Positions 21,073 through 32,321 of a stretch of DNA of 64,000 nt are shown here, piece by piece. The stretch comes from Ceratopteris richardii (taxonomy: Eukaryota; Streptophyta; Polypodiopsida; Polypodiales; Pteridaceae). The stretch lies in assembly GCA_020310875.1 (NCBI GenBank), contig MU260066.1, positions 285,501 to 349,500 of the forward strand, read 5' to 3'. Each line of letters begins with the position of its first letter. Positions within the stretch are counted from its first letter, which is position 1. The notes below the pieces were generated by a model that was given only the letters and a program-made list of their open reading frames with translations, was not told where the DNA came from and searched no databases. The position numbers were made by a program, and so were the translations under genes.

Positions 21073-21140
21073 TCAAACATATTTTCCTGCCAAATAAAAT
21101 CACCTTAGTGCATAAAAATCAACCATTTTGTGGGCTAACA

Positions 21141-21145
21141 GTTAC
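21141..21145. repeat. Target-site duplication GTTAC, right copy (element E)
   Basis: This matches 15260-15264. It follows the terminal CTAACA of element E and precedes the end of C's integrase frame. Confidence 0.85.
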
Positions 21146-22736
21146 AAACCTCAGTCAGAATGCCGTTAGGGAAGTCAAGCGGTATCACTCGCTTCTGATC
21201 TAAGGTTCCAATCTGTAAGGATCCTTGTCTAAGATTTAGGTCCACTGAGTGATCGTATAGCCAATCTTGGCCAAGGATTAGGGGTTCTATAAGGTCATCA
21301 TCATGGCACACTAGTAGCTTCGCTATCATGGTCACATCCTTAATGAGGATAGGAAGGTCCACCTCACCCATGCAAGGGGTTTCCATGCCTCCTAGCCCTA
21401 TGAGGTATGCCTCAATTGGCCGCATTTCTATTCCTGAATCCTTATAGTGGGACCATCTAATTGCATTAGTCGCAGCACCTGAGTCAATTAATGCCCTGAG
21501 CTCTTGGCAAGGGTTGCCGTGCTCTAGCCTGACTGTAATGAATGGTCTCCTGTCCACTATGCTAGGATGAGTTCGTGACTTTACTTCACACATGGCCATG
21601 GGGTATCTGGGTGTTGTTTCTAGATGGTTATAATGTTCTCTCCCTAGTCCTTGTCTTCTTAGCTTCATGCGCTTAATGCGTTCTATTGCTTCTGCCTGAG
21701 CTTCCGCTCGTATTCTATGTTCTTCCTCCTTACGCTTCTTTGCCAACGTGAGTCGTCTAAGCATATCCTCAGTAAGAGGTTCTTGACATAGCTTGACTCT
21801 ACAGCCACTAATGTAATTAGGCATTATATCTCCTTCTAAGGTGGCTAATTGTACTGCTCCACTTGTCGAGAGTCTGTTAATGATCATAGGTCCATAACCT
21901 CGCTTTTCTAACTTTCGTGCGTGTTGTCTCAATGTATATACTAGAACTAAATCTCCTTCTTTTAGACCTTTATCTTTCACATGTGCATCAAAATAGGCTT
22001 TCTGTCGCTTCTTTGCTGCGTATATGCCTGCTGCTGCCTTTAGCCTGGTTTCTCCTAATCGTTCCAAGTCCATTATTCTCGCTGATAATTCATGGCCAGT
22101 CCACTGATGTTCTTGTGCAACCTTAAGGGTCGGTATCAAGAAGTCCAAAGGAAGCACAGCATTCTGACCAAAAACCATCTGAAAGGGAGTTGCATTGAGT
22201 ACGGTCTTGTAGGCCACTCGATATGCCCAAACAGCATGGTGTAACTGTTTGTCCCAATCTGAACGTTTGTTATTCACAAGTTTCGTCAGTACGTTACAAA
22301 GGATCTTATTAGTGCTTTCAGCCTGACCATTGGCCTGAGGATGATATGGTGCGGATTTCTTGTGAATCACCATAAAATCCTGTAACAGATATTCAATGAC
22401 TTGGTTTAGAAAGTGAGTGCCTCGATCGCTCACTAACTCTATAGGCAATCCATATCTTGTAAAGACATTCTCAAATAAGAATTTTGCAGTTGTGTGTGCA
22501 TCGTTCTTTTTTGTGGCTTTTGCCTCTACCCATTTCGTAAGATAATCTGTGGCAACAATAATGTATTCTGCATGTGTACCTTTTGCAGGGGGGTTAATGG
22601 GTCCTACAAAGTCTATACCCCACTTTGAAAATGCACGTCCGCCCATCATGGGTTTCAATGGCATTTCATCTCTGCGAGTAGGAAATTGAGTTCTTTGGCA
22701 CACATCACATCTCTTAACATAGGTATGAGCATCCAT
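21146..22736 (-). CDS. Integrase fused to a second retropepsin-like domain (element C)
   Basis: One open frame of about 530 codons covers the integrase zinc-binding end (YVKRCDVCQRTQF), the catalytic core (WGIDFVGPI, LVSDRGTHF and GQAESTNK, giving the D, D and E of the DDE triad), and the GPY module (KRGYGPMIINRLSTSG). After a linker rich in Arg, Lys and Glu comes a retropepsin-like domain at about residues 390-500, with LRALIDSGAATNAIR, LIGLGG and LILGQDWLYDH. Element B has the same fusion in one frame and D' the same order, so the fusion is a family trait. Integrase inserts the cDNA. The role of the second protease-like domain is unknown; it keeps the catalytic DSG. E is inserted close to the end of this frame. 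Confidence 0.9.
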
Positions 22737-22739
22737 GTG

Positions 22740-25700
22740 AAGAGTGGGCCACCATAATCCTGCAAAGAGGATGGCTTTGATTATCCTATCTGGTCCAAAA
22801 TGACCTCCTGCAAAACCTTGGTGTGCAGTCTCTAGTATGCTCAGATAATCGCTTTCATGAACACATTGTCTTAGATATCCATCTCGTTTCCTGCTCCAGA
22901 CTGCGTTGTCGAGCTAAGGTCATTCCTTGAGGGAAGGTCTTCGTCCTCAAGTATGTCACTAAAGGTTCACTCGAGTCTGGTGTGAGAGACACGTGATATA
23001 ATGTAGCATGTTCTACTAGTGGTCTTTCACGACAAACATGGCATTCTTTACACAACTTGTAGACATCTGCTTCCATCGAAGGCCAATATACTCCTAGTCT
23101 ATGCAGAGTCTGTAATGTTCAATGTTTCGAATGATGTTGCATTAATGCACCTACATGTGCTAATTGCAACCAATTTGCATGAAAGCAAGAATCTTTTGAT
23201 TATCCCGTTTATATATGCTTCCTGCTATGATTTGGTATCTCTGAGACTTGGTAATCTCTCCTCCTTTGATCTTTATCCTAGGATTCTTGGGTCCATACGT
23301 GAGATTAGGGACTATCGGCTTAGCCCATTCTGGTGCTATCTCAAGGTTAAACAAATATGCATCTGGTAATTCGTCCACTATTCCTTGAGGAGCTTCTCTT
23401 GAGGTTAATCTTGAAAGGTGGTCAGCTCTGAGATGTGTCTTTCCTTTCCTGACTACTACTTCAAAATCGTACTCCATGAGTAATAGAAACCAATGTATTA
23501 GTCGTCCTGTGTTACATGGCTTGTTGACTAAGTACAATAGGGCTTGATGATCTGTAAAGAACTTGAATTTGTTGGCCAACAAGTAGTGCCTAAACTTCTT
23601 TACTGCGTATATCATTCCTAATCCTTCTCGTTCCGTCGTGGTGTAATTTCTTTCTGCTGCGTTCAATTGTCTACTCGCGTAAGCTATGGGGAGATCTATA
23701 TTACCTTCAATCGTGTGTTGTGCTAACACACATCCTATGGCATAGTTGAATGCATCCACATGCACATGGAATGGCTTACTCCAATCCGGGGTTATCAATA
23801 TAGGTGCTGAGCACAAGCGTCGTTTAAGTCCGTTGAATGAATTTTCACATTCATCTGTCCATTCAAAATTGGTTAAAAGAGAGTACAAAGGCTTGGCTAT
23901 GATTGCATACATGTGTATGAATCTCCTATAATAACCGCAATGGCCCATAAATGCCTATACCTCTTTGATGTTTGTCGACCTAGGTAGATCCGCAATTACC
24001 TTCACCTTTTCCTCATCCGTAGAGATTCCATTTTTTGACACAATGTGTCCTAGAATTTCGCCTTGTCTGACCATGAAAACGCATTTTTCTGGGTTCAAAC
24101 AAACCTGATATTCTCGACATTTGTCGAATATTTGTCTTAACTCTGGGATATGCGTCTGCCTGATATTAGAATGAGCACATATGTCATCGACATAAACTTC
24201 CAAACTCTTGCGTAAGAATTCCTTAAAAACATGACACATGAGTCGCTGGAAAGTGGCGGGTGCATTTGTTAGGCCAAATGGCATCACACGAAATGCAAAT
24301 ATGCCCCATTCAAAGGCAAAAGCCGTCTTGTGTTGGTCTTCTGGAGCAATGGCTACTTGATTATAGCCTGAGAAACCATCAAGGAAGCTATAAACTTCCT
24401 TGCCCGCAACTCTTTCCAATAAATGTTCTGTGATAGGAAGAGGATAACTGTCTCTAATCGTGGCGGCATTAACTTTTTTAAGGTTAATACACACACGCAA
24501 TTTTCCGTTCTTCTTGGGCACAACCACAATGGGGGATACCCATTCGGTATGCTCAATTTCGTAAATGAATCCTGCTTCTATCAAGCAATCTATCTCCTCT
24601 TTAATTTTCGCAGTGTAGTTATCATTGTACGTATACGGTTTCTGTTTCGTAGGTTTTGCATCTGGAGTCATAGGGATTCTATAAGAACATATATCTGGAT
24701 CTACTCCTTTTAGGTCTTTGTAACTCCAAGCGAACACATCTCTATATTCGTGCAATAGGGCAACTAGCTCTTCTTCTTCTTCAGCTATCAAATCGTGCCC
24801 TATGTACGTACATTTCTCTTCTTCTCCTTCTATGGCAACTATTATTTTCTTGGTTTTCTCTCGGTTATCATATACTTGTCCGTCATTCGCCTTTCTATTA
24901 GGCATTTGTACCATGATTCTTCTATCTTCGATTTCATATTTCTTGAAGTTCTCGGGAACCTCAAACAAAGATTCTTCTTTTTCTGACGTGGTTTCTTTCT
25001 TCTTTCTTTTCTTGCCTTCACTCTTGCTAGTCACTTGAGTGGCTATCCTCACATCATTCATGATCTCTTCGTGTCTCTGAGGGTGAGTCTCTACTTCGAA
25101 AAAATATTCTTCTTCTGATGCAAAGGGTGGGTCCATGATAATTGATTCTAAATCGAAATCACTTGCATCCTCAAATGCATCAGTGTTCGGTTCACATTCT
25201 TCTAAAATTGCATCGCACATGATTGGCTCTATCGTAAAAGCTGAAATGTCATAGCCATCCTCGTCACAGTGGGGTGTCCATTGTTCCTCATTGATGGCTA
25301 CGTCCATGGTTGCTAGGATTTTTGCCCAACCATGGGGTTCAAACTCTTCGTCTGGAAATACTACAGGTGCGTAGGCTGGGTCTTGAAGGGTTCGTGGATG
25401 TTGTTCTGCACCTAAGGTCCTTGCTTCTAATCTGTCTTCCTCTTGTTTGGCTACTTTACACATCCATAGATGAGTGTCCTCGTGCAACCATGAGGGGTCT
25501 GATTCCAAAGAGTGTACGGATTCTGTTTCTACTTGTGTCTTATGGATGGTATTCCATTGTATTGGGGGTACGTCTCTATGTGAATAGTCTTTAAGATTGA
25601 CTTTAGTAGTCACTCCTAAATGTTGCAAGTACAAGGAATTAGTTCCCCAATCTTGTACAATTTGCAACTGACGCATGAATGGTCGTCCCAATATCATCTC

Positions 25701-27095
25701 ATAAGCATGATTTTTACTAAAATCACAAATGGCAAAGGTATGCTCAAATTCTACACCACAAGTGGTGAGAGATATTCCTTCTAGTAAGCCTAATGATTTT
25801 TCTATGTGTCTGTCAGCCATTTGTAGCTTCATCCTGGTAGGTCTGAGTGCTGGCTTACCCCAACGTTTCCATAAAGCGGTGGTAGCTCTGGCTACTCCGA
25901 CTCCTGAATCTAAGATGGCTTTCGTGGTGTAGCCCTGATGGGTTATCGGAAGATAAGTGTTACCTTCCTCTCCTTCGCTTACATCTCTAATCTTTTCTAC
26001 GGGTATCTCGGGTACCTTATTTTGTGATCCTATTTGTGAGGGAGTAGTAGCAAGCTCGGGGAATTGATTTGCTACATGTTTCCACAATTCTGGTTTTACC
26101 TTTAACAACTCCTCTAGAGTGAGATTACACTGTACTTTGGTATTCTTGATCATTTCCGTGTTTCTAGGGATTACTGATTCTTCATTCCTTACTATTATCA
26201 TGGGTGCTCTCATACTAATAGACTTTGCTTCCCAAGGTCCTGTGAACTGAGGTAATTCTTGTAAAGAATTAGATTCAAAACCTGTGTGTTCGCTCAGTTG
26301 CTCTTCCTCTACATCATCGTAAATAGAGGGGATGTCTTGGGGAAATTGTTCCTGCAAGTCATCTATTTCTTGAATAGGAGGATGGGTTCCTTGTTCTTTT
26401 CTCCACTTCTCTTCTTGGATCTCTCTCAAAAATTCATGTGAGTACCTATGTATAGAAGACAAATTGTCTTGACTTTCTGTATTGGGTACTTGAGACAGGG
26501 ATGGTGCAGTCCTTTCCTGTGTCTCTGGGACAATAGGGTTCTTGTGCTGATCCTTTTTCTCTTTTCTTTCTATCAAGTATTCTAGCCTCTCCATTAGTCC
26601 TTGAAAGTGTAGTTCCGGTTTTGCCATGTTATTCCAATTAAGATACCTAGAGGCTTCGAACAAAGCTTGTGCTAATTCTACCATCTTCATGCAAAGTTTA
26701 GTTCTCTCAATTTCTAGATCAGCTCGAGGGTAGTTTTTACTCATTTCAGCTACTTGAGGTCCTTCGTTTATTCTAGCCTGATATGCACAGAACATCATGT
26801 CTAGATTTTCTGGTATGGGTTCCGCTAAAACTGATCCTGATTTCTGAGTTGGATTCTCTTGGTTTATTTCTTGTGAAGTCAATTCTAGAATTTTGGCTCT
26901 AGATTCCTTTAAACTTCCTTCCAACTCAGTTATCTTTTTACTCCATTTTCTCTTAATTCTTTCTCTAGAATCTTTCCAAGATTTTGTCTTTTTACTGCTA
27001 GATTCTGCAATTTCACTACTTCCGGCTGCTTTCTCTTGATTAAGCTGTTGGTTCTGTAAGAGTGCCTGGGCTCTGGTGATAGCTTGGATAGGCAC
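22740..27095 (-). pseudogene. Protease, reverse transcriptase and RNase H region of element C
   Basis: The region reads leftwards from 27095. The first part is a gag-pol linker with Glu/Lys-rich stretches. The ordinary retropepsin is near 25.95-25.6 kb (AILDSGVGVARATTALW; MILGRPFMRQLQ). Reverse transcriptase is at about 24.7-24.0 kb (FSGYNQVAIAPEDQHKTAF; LEVYVDDICAHS). RNase H is at about 23.9-23.4 kb (FHVHVDAFNYAIGCVLAQ; LRADHLSRL), followed by the integrase zinc-binding end. It is broken in a few places. The reverse transcriptase resembles Athila-type enzymes more than chromoviruses. Confidence 0.9.
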
Positions 27096-29560
27096 GTATG
27101 TAGGTTGGATCCATCTGCGTTATTTACAATACCTATCACGTTGATCGGTGTCACATTCGAAGCATTAACAGGGTTCTTAGGACAATCTTTTATGATGTGC
27201 TCTTTGCCACAATCGGCACAAAAGCCTTGGATGGTATAGTACTGTGATTGTCCGGATATCGGGGGATGTGGACAATCCTTTATGAAATGGTCTCCTTGGC
27301 ACCTAAAGCATGGTCCTCTAGGGCCCTGTGGTCTTTGTTGTCGTACTTGGGGCCGTGGATTTGGGTTTGTGTACATCACATTAGCATAGTCTGGCTCCCA
27401 ACTAGGTTCCACTGGTGGACTATCGTAATGATATGTCTCCACGTGTTCTGGTGACTCCGTGTAATATGCGGGTGGACTATCTACATGCGTAGAGTCAAAA
27501 CTGTTTGAGTTCGGGTCACTCTCTGTGATCAAAGGTGAAGAAGGCACTAAGGCCCTACTTAGGTTCTCTTCTGCAGCAGCATATTTGACTGAGATGACAT
27601 TCGCTGGTGGGGGTGGCTGCTGAGCTAAGACGGGTTGAGGTCTCTGTTGAGCCTAGTATGGGTAGTTCTGAGGAGGCCGATAGTAATAAGGCTGAGCATT
27701 GTATTGGCCTTGATACCTACCTGGTTGTGCGTATGCTTGCGGGTAGTTCTGTCTCACGGTCTGTTTGTTGTATGGGCAGTCCTGAGCCGTATGATTTGTG
27801 TATCTTCTCTCAATTGTACAGTATTGGCCACTAGGGTTGGCTTGAGGTTGTGGTGCATTGGGGTACACATTTGCCATATGATTTCCACCACAGGTGTAAC
27901 AATGCTTGTTTGTTAGTACCCTAGGTTTACTAGAAACTCCTAGTTTCTGGGCCACTTTTTCTGCTAGGTCCTCTATCGAGTTAGACAATTTTGTGGATGC
28001 TAGAGATGAACAGTCTGAGTCCTTATAGACCTTTGAGAGTTCCAACTCGTCTCCTAAGTTGTCCTCGATGTCTATACAAATCCTTACACACTGCTCTAGC
28101 GTTCTGGGTTCCTTTAGGTACACATAGGAGCGTAGTTTAGAGCTCAACAAGCCATCTAGAAACAATGACACTTGTTTAGCTTGTGAGGGTAGCTCTTGCA
28201 TTGGACATTGTTCAACATATTGTCTAAACCTACGTCCTGCGAGTCTAACTGTTTCTTGAGGGGTCTGTTTGAAGCTATGAATCAACGAAGACGTGTCATG
28301 TCTAATCCCACTTTTAGAGAATTCAGTGATGAATGACTCTAAAAAGTGATGGATGTCTCTAAATTGCCTTTGTTGCAAAGGTTGGAACCAAGTTAAAGTG
28401 GTATTCTTTAACGTTAGTCCAAATGCATTGTATTGCGTGAACATGTCTTCAACTTGTTCGGCTCTTAGTACTTGCTTGAATTCTGCAACATGGTCATAGG
28501 GATCTCCTGTCCCATCAAAGTAATTTTTCATGGATTTCACTAACTGAGTGGGTCTCAATATTCTTGCGTGTTCACGTGGTCTAGGTAGAGGAAAATCATC
28601 TCTACCACCTGGTATTCCATGATCTCTTTGTCTATCCGCTCTATTAGTGTCTGTGGTTGTTCTATCTCTCCCTACGGGATAAGTGAAGCTTACTTCGGGT
28701 CTTTCTTTATTTTTCTCTCTTAAATTTCCATGGGTTGAGGATGTTCCTGCCCCTTGTTGACTTGTATTCATGTTCGTTCTAGATGGAGGGAATACCAATT
28801 CACCTCTCCATGTGTATGTGTTTTTAGCGTGGTTAGGCACCATAAAGACTCTTTCTGAAGTCTCATCCAGGTATACAACCTTTCCAGGTGTATCCGGGTC
28901 CTTGAACTCGTATATTGTGATGATACCTACCTCACTAAGTAGTTCGGTCTTGTATCTCCAAAAGGCTTCATCAGTTTCTTTATTTACAAACAACTCTATG
29001 CTTCTCTTGTCCTGAGGGATCCATTCTGGGATTAGTACTCGTGTCAGTACAGATTTCCCTCTCGATGTTCTAGGCTCTTCTAATGGTTCTTTTCCTTGTG
29101 ATTTTGCTTCCGTCTCTGATTGAATTACGCCAAACTCATTGGTATTGTTTGGCTGCGTACTTAAGATGTACATTGTTCCTTCCTTGTCTATGTACACGTC
29201 TCTCTCGAATTTCACCACTGGATGTTCCAATCCAATGGGTTGATCGGGGTTGTGCATTTGCACCACTTGCCTTCGCAAACCATCCTCATAGATGCGAGCA
29301 CCTAATCGGTTGGTTCGGAGAAACTCTAGTTGCGTTCTATAGGGTCCTTCTGGTTTTTCTAAATAGGCTACATTCGACCCTTCTTCTGGTCTTTCTACGC
29401 TAAATGCCATTTCTGATTCACTAGTATCTGAGCTCTCGTAGGGATAACTAGTGTTCAATTGTTGAGCCCACGATCGTGCAGTATTTCTTACACTTGCCTC
29501 TGATAAGGCTTCGTCCGTCTGACTTACCTATGTGTTTGCCTGATCTAAGGTTCATTAATT
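26930..29560 (-). pseudogene. Gag region of element C
   Basis: Gag begins near 29560 (MNLRSD, as in B and D) and passes through the conserved middle (FKDPDTPGKVVYLDETSERV) and the capsid-like region PLPRPREHARILRP, then YFDGTGDPYDHVAEFKQVLR (about 28.6-28.2 kb). Zinc-knuckle motifs follow near 27.9 kb and at 27.3-27.2 kb (CFRCQGDHFIKDC and CADCGKEHIIKDC, spacing CX2CX3HX4C). The end overlaps the start of the pol frame. It is broken in a few places. The role is particle assembly and RNA binding. Confidence 0.85.
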
Positions 29561-31437
29561 TTCTTCCTTGCACACTCAGTACACGCTCAGATCATCAATG
29601 ATTCTTTGTTATTACTTTCTTGATTCTTTTTTAAATTTTTCTAGATTCTTGTCTTAATTGTATGCGTCAGGACTTCGACTTTCTGTGGTATTTTGAGTTC
29701 TCGTTCCGTCAGACTTATGTTCTTTCCTTTAGGTTTTCGTGTCACACACCTTTACTTTAGTCTTGAACTTGATAAATTTAATTCTCTTGAACTTGAGGCG
29801 TTCCTATCGTCTTTAATCCACAATGCTAACGTTTATCCTAAGCTAAGAATTGACTGAGGGGGTTGAGTAATCTTCCAACCTCGAGTCAGCTTTTTTGGTT
29901 GCTCTGATGCCCAAGAAGCCGCGCTTCCCAAGCTTTATGCCCTTCACTGCCTTACTTTGGTTGCCTTTGATTGCCCTTGCTAGACCTGGAAAAATCCAAT
30001 ATTAGACCAATTCACAAATGGATGATCAAGCACTTGAGTATATACACCTTTTAAGTCCCTTCCCTTTTGCCCAACTTTTCAATGCTTGCCCCTTGGCTTT
30101 CTAGTCCCAAACTAGGTCAACCTCAAAATAGCTTATCTAAAAATAGCCTCACGTAGTACTCGTAGAGAGCTTTCTAACGAGCTATTAAGCTCAAAAAACG
30201 GACTTCGGATGAGGAAGATATGAGCGTTCAGGCCCTGGGGGGTAAAAACTGACAAACAGGTTTTTCTCCAAATATGAGTTAAGGGGTCTCCTATGAGTCT
30301 AATCACCCAAAAATTTCCCAAAAATAGCCCCAAAATTGGCCAAAAAATGAAACCCTAAAATTTGCGATGGGGGTGCACAATCGCGATGGCGTGAGACAAT
30401 CGCGATGGTCTACGACCGTCGCGATGGCATGAAGATGAACAATCGCGATGGTCTGAAGTGCACGGTCGCGATGGTCCAAATGTGAGCAATCGCGATGGTC
30501 GGGGTGAGTGAACAATCGCGATGGCTCGATCAGGCGGACAATCGCGATGGCGTCAGTCAACGGTCAACGTGAACAATCGCGATGGTCCAAAAATGAACCG
30601 TCGTGATGGTCACAGATGCGATGGCATGAGCCAATCGAGATGGTCCGGGCGCGATGGCGTGAGCCAATCGCGATGGTCCAAAATTCGAGTTGTCGCAATG
30701 GTGTAAGGGTGTCGTCGCGATGGTCTAGCTTGCCACGTGGCAGCGTCGGCGCGATGGCGTGAGCCAATCGCGATGGTGTGGGGTCAACCGAACAGTCGCG
30801 ATGGTCCGTGAACCGTCGCGATGGTCCGCGAACCGTCGCGATGGTCCAAATGAACCGTCGCGATGGTTTGAGACCGTCGCGATGGTCCGGCCAAGCCGTC
30901 GCGATGGCGTGAGCCAATCGCGATGGTGTGACACAATCGCGATGGTCTGAGACCGTCGCGATGGTCCACCAAAATGAGAATTTTGCATATGCGTCTGTGG
31001 ATTCGTGTGTGCGCTTGTATCGCCTATCCCGTGATGTGGTCGCTTACCAAAAATTCCGCACTTGGCAGACCATCGCGATGGTCTGACACAGTCGGAAATC
31101 TCTGACAGAAGGTGAAGTTTTTACCTTTTCCAAGCTTTCCTGATGCTCTGGAGCACTGTACCTGCAAGAAAACTCAAGAAAACAAAAGTACATGCAAGCA
31201 CAAAAGCTCTCTCTCACTCTCTCGCATGCACAAATGAGGGGAAATGAGGAGAATGGGTGGATATGGTGAATTTTCTGACTTTTTTTGGAGATGAAGATGA
31301 TGATGCGGTGATGAAGATGGAGTGTGGGGGAGGTGAAAAACACTAAAAACTAAGTAAAAACAACAACAAAAACTGAAACTTTTACCTTCCAACGCCACTT
31401 CTTGCTATACTCTTACCATCACACATTTGTCCTAGAC
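29561..31437 (-). other. 5' leader of element C
   Basis: This non-coding leader lies between primer site and gag. On the minus strand it has CTTGCAG|GTACAG at 31168-31160, the TCGCGA array (30360-31085), and TTTTTCCAG|GT ending at 29986. A T-rich stretch lies close to gag (29.6-29.7 kb). Confidence 0.7.
30360..31085 (-). repeat. Leader tandem array of C with ATCGCGATGG core
   Basis: About 22 intact TCGCGA cores, plus several one-base variants, are spaced irregularly (about 18-45 bp) with flanks such as CAATCGCGATGGTC and CCGTCGCGATGGTCC. The array is densest at 30790-30965. One isolated unit lies at about 31070-31085. The core matches the arrays of B and D; the flanks do not. Confidence 0.85.
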
Positions 31438-31459
31438 TCGATCCCCGGCAACGGCGCCA
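31438..31459 (-). other. Primer binding site of element C (tRNA-Asp, 22-base perfect match)
   Basis: The plus strand equals the last 22 bases, including CCA, of plant tRNA-Asp(GTC). It lies seven bases from the LTR start at 31467. It is a primer site, not a tRNA gene: the rest of the tRNA is absent. Confidence 0.9.
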
Positions 31460-31466
31460 AATTTGG

Positions 31467-31732
31467 TGTTGCTCTAGCACAATGGTGAGAACCACGTTAA
31501 GAAGCTCCACCTCCTTAATGTCAATCCGCAGAAGAGATATGAGTGATATGAAGATCGTGAATGTGAGATGAAGTGAGAGTGAAGGTGAGAAGCATAGAAA
31601 TGCACACACACATACACACACACAATGAAGAGACAAGCAAGACACAATGGAAGGTGAGAAATCCACTGAATTGCTCAAGAACACTATTACAAGCTCAAAA
31701 TAACTCTAAGCTCACACTAACCAACAACAAGC
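31467..31732 (-). repeat. 5' LTR of element C, left piece
   Basis: This is the first 266 bp of the C-type LTR, starting TGTTGCTCTAG. It is interrupted at 31732 by element B and resumes at 47324. Confidence 0.9.
31728..31732. repeat. Target-site duplication CAAGC, left copy (element B)
   Basis: CAAGC abuts the TGTAGCTC start of B's LTR and recurs at 47319-47323. Both copies lie in the same place of the C LTR. Confidence 0.95.
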
Positions 31733-32310
31733 TGTAGCTCAGCGATGAGTAGCACCTCCTTTAATGTCAATCCGGGGAGACGTGAGGATGGTATGAAGAC
31801 CACAAGCAAGTGGAAGTACAAGTGCGTGAGTGAGAAGCGCACAAGCATGCACACACATACACGCACACGCGCACACACGGCAAGAACAAAGAGAGTAAGA
31901 CAATGGAATCACTTCTATTGCAACAAAGTTCTCATACAAGCTCAAACTACAAGAAGCTAGCCCAAAAATGAGCTCTCTAGCTCTATTTATAGTTTTTGAC
32001 TAGCTTTGGCCCTGTCCAGACCTAGTGTCCGGCCTAGTTAAAAATTAGGTTCCAGGGCTTATTTGAGGGTCCAAAAGAGATCTAAAAATTATGAAAATTG
32101 GCAGGCAACTACTTCTAAGGCTCCCCAAGCTCGAGGACTCCTCGGCTTGTACAAAATGGAGCTACAAAAAGGTGAAATGATATTTACAAGGGTTTGTAGT
32201 GATGAGAATCACTTTAAAATGATGTGAGGGTTTTGAAAAAAATGAAGGGTTGCCTCAGTGCTAGATCTGCATGTGTGTCCGTACTTGCTTCTTCCCGTAT
32301 ACTGTCAACA
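31733..32310 (-). repeat. 3' LTR of element B
   Basis: This 578-bp LTR begins TGTAGCTCAG and ends ACTGTCAACA on the plus strand. On the minus strand it has a CTATAAATA box (31984-31992), the GAGCTC block and the GAGGAGTCCTC block (32116-32165). A CA-rich microsatellite lies at about 31848-31876. Confidence 0.95.
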
Positions 32311-32321
32311 CTCTCCCCCCC
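32311..32321 (-). other. Polypurine tract of element B
   Basis: The plus strand reads CTCTCCCCCCC, so the sense strand has a G-rich purine tract flush with the LTR. The stop codon of ORF3 immediately precedes it. Confidence 0.85.

Larger units (their letters stand above)
15265..21140 (-). mobile_element. Element E: non-autonomous LTR element (TR-GAG-like) carrying host gene fragments
   Basis: This 5,876-bp insertion in element C has TG...CA ends and a 5-bp GTTAC duplication. It consists of two 2,089-bp direct repeats (15265-17353 and 18672-20760) separated by 1.3 kb that holds a tRNA-Gly primer site (18651-18668), a gag-like zinc-knuckle ORF and a C-rich tract (17346-17351, a purine tract on the sense strand). 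No protease, reverse transcriptase or integrase is present, which fits the TR-GAG class (terminal-repeat elements with only a GAG ORF). Both repeats carry a cyclophilin fragment. The right side extends 380 bp beyond the repeat and carries a PPR fragment. The repeats differ at about a dozen positions (about 0.6%), so the insertion is recent. Whether the 2.1-kb repeats are the true LTRs is likely but not proven, because the right end extends past the repeat. Confidence 0.75.

Noticed and set aside
15265-21140. Element E as a gene-capturing DNA transposon (Pack-MULE or CACTA)
   Set aside because: The duplication is 5 bp, the ends are TG...CA with no long terminal inverted repeats, and a tRNA-Gly primer site and purine tract sit at the repeat borders, as in LTR elements.
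30360-31085. CRISPR-like appearance of the C leader array
   Set aside because: Spacing is irregular, the repeat is only about 10-14 bases, flanks are repeats too rather than unique spacers, no cas genes exist, and the context is a plant retroelement leader.
31438-31459. tRNA-Asp gene
   Set aside because: Only the 3' 22 bases of the tRNA are present, positioned exactly as a primer binding site.
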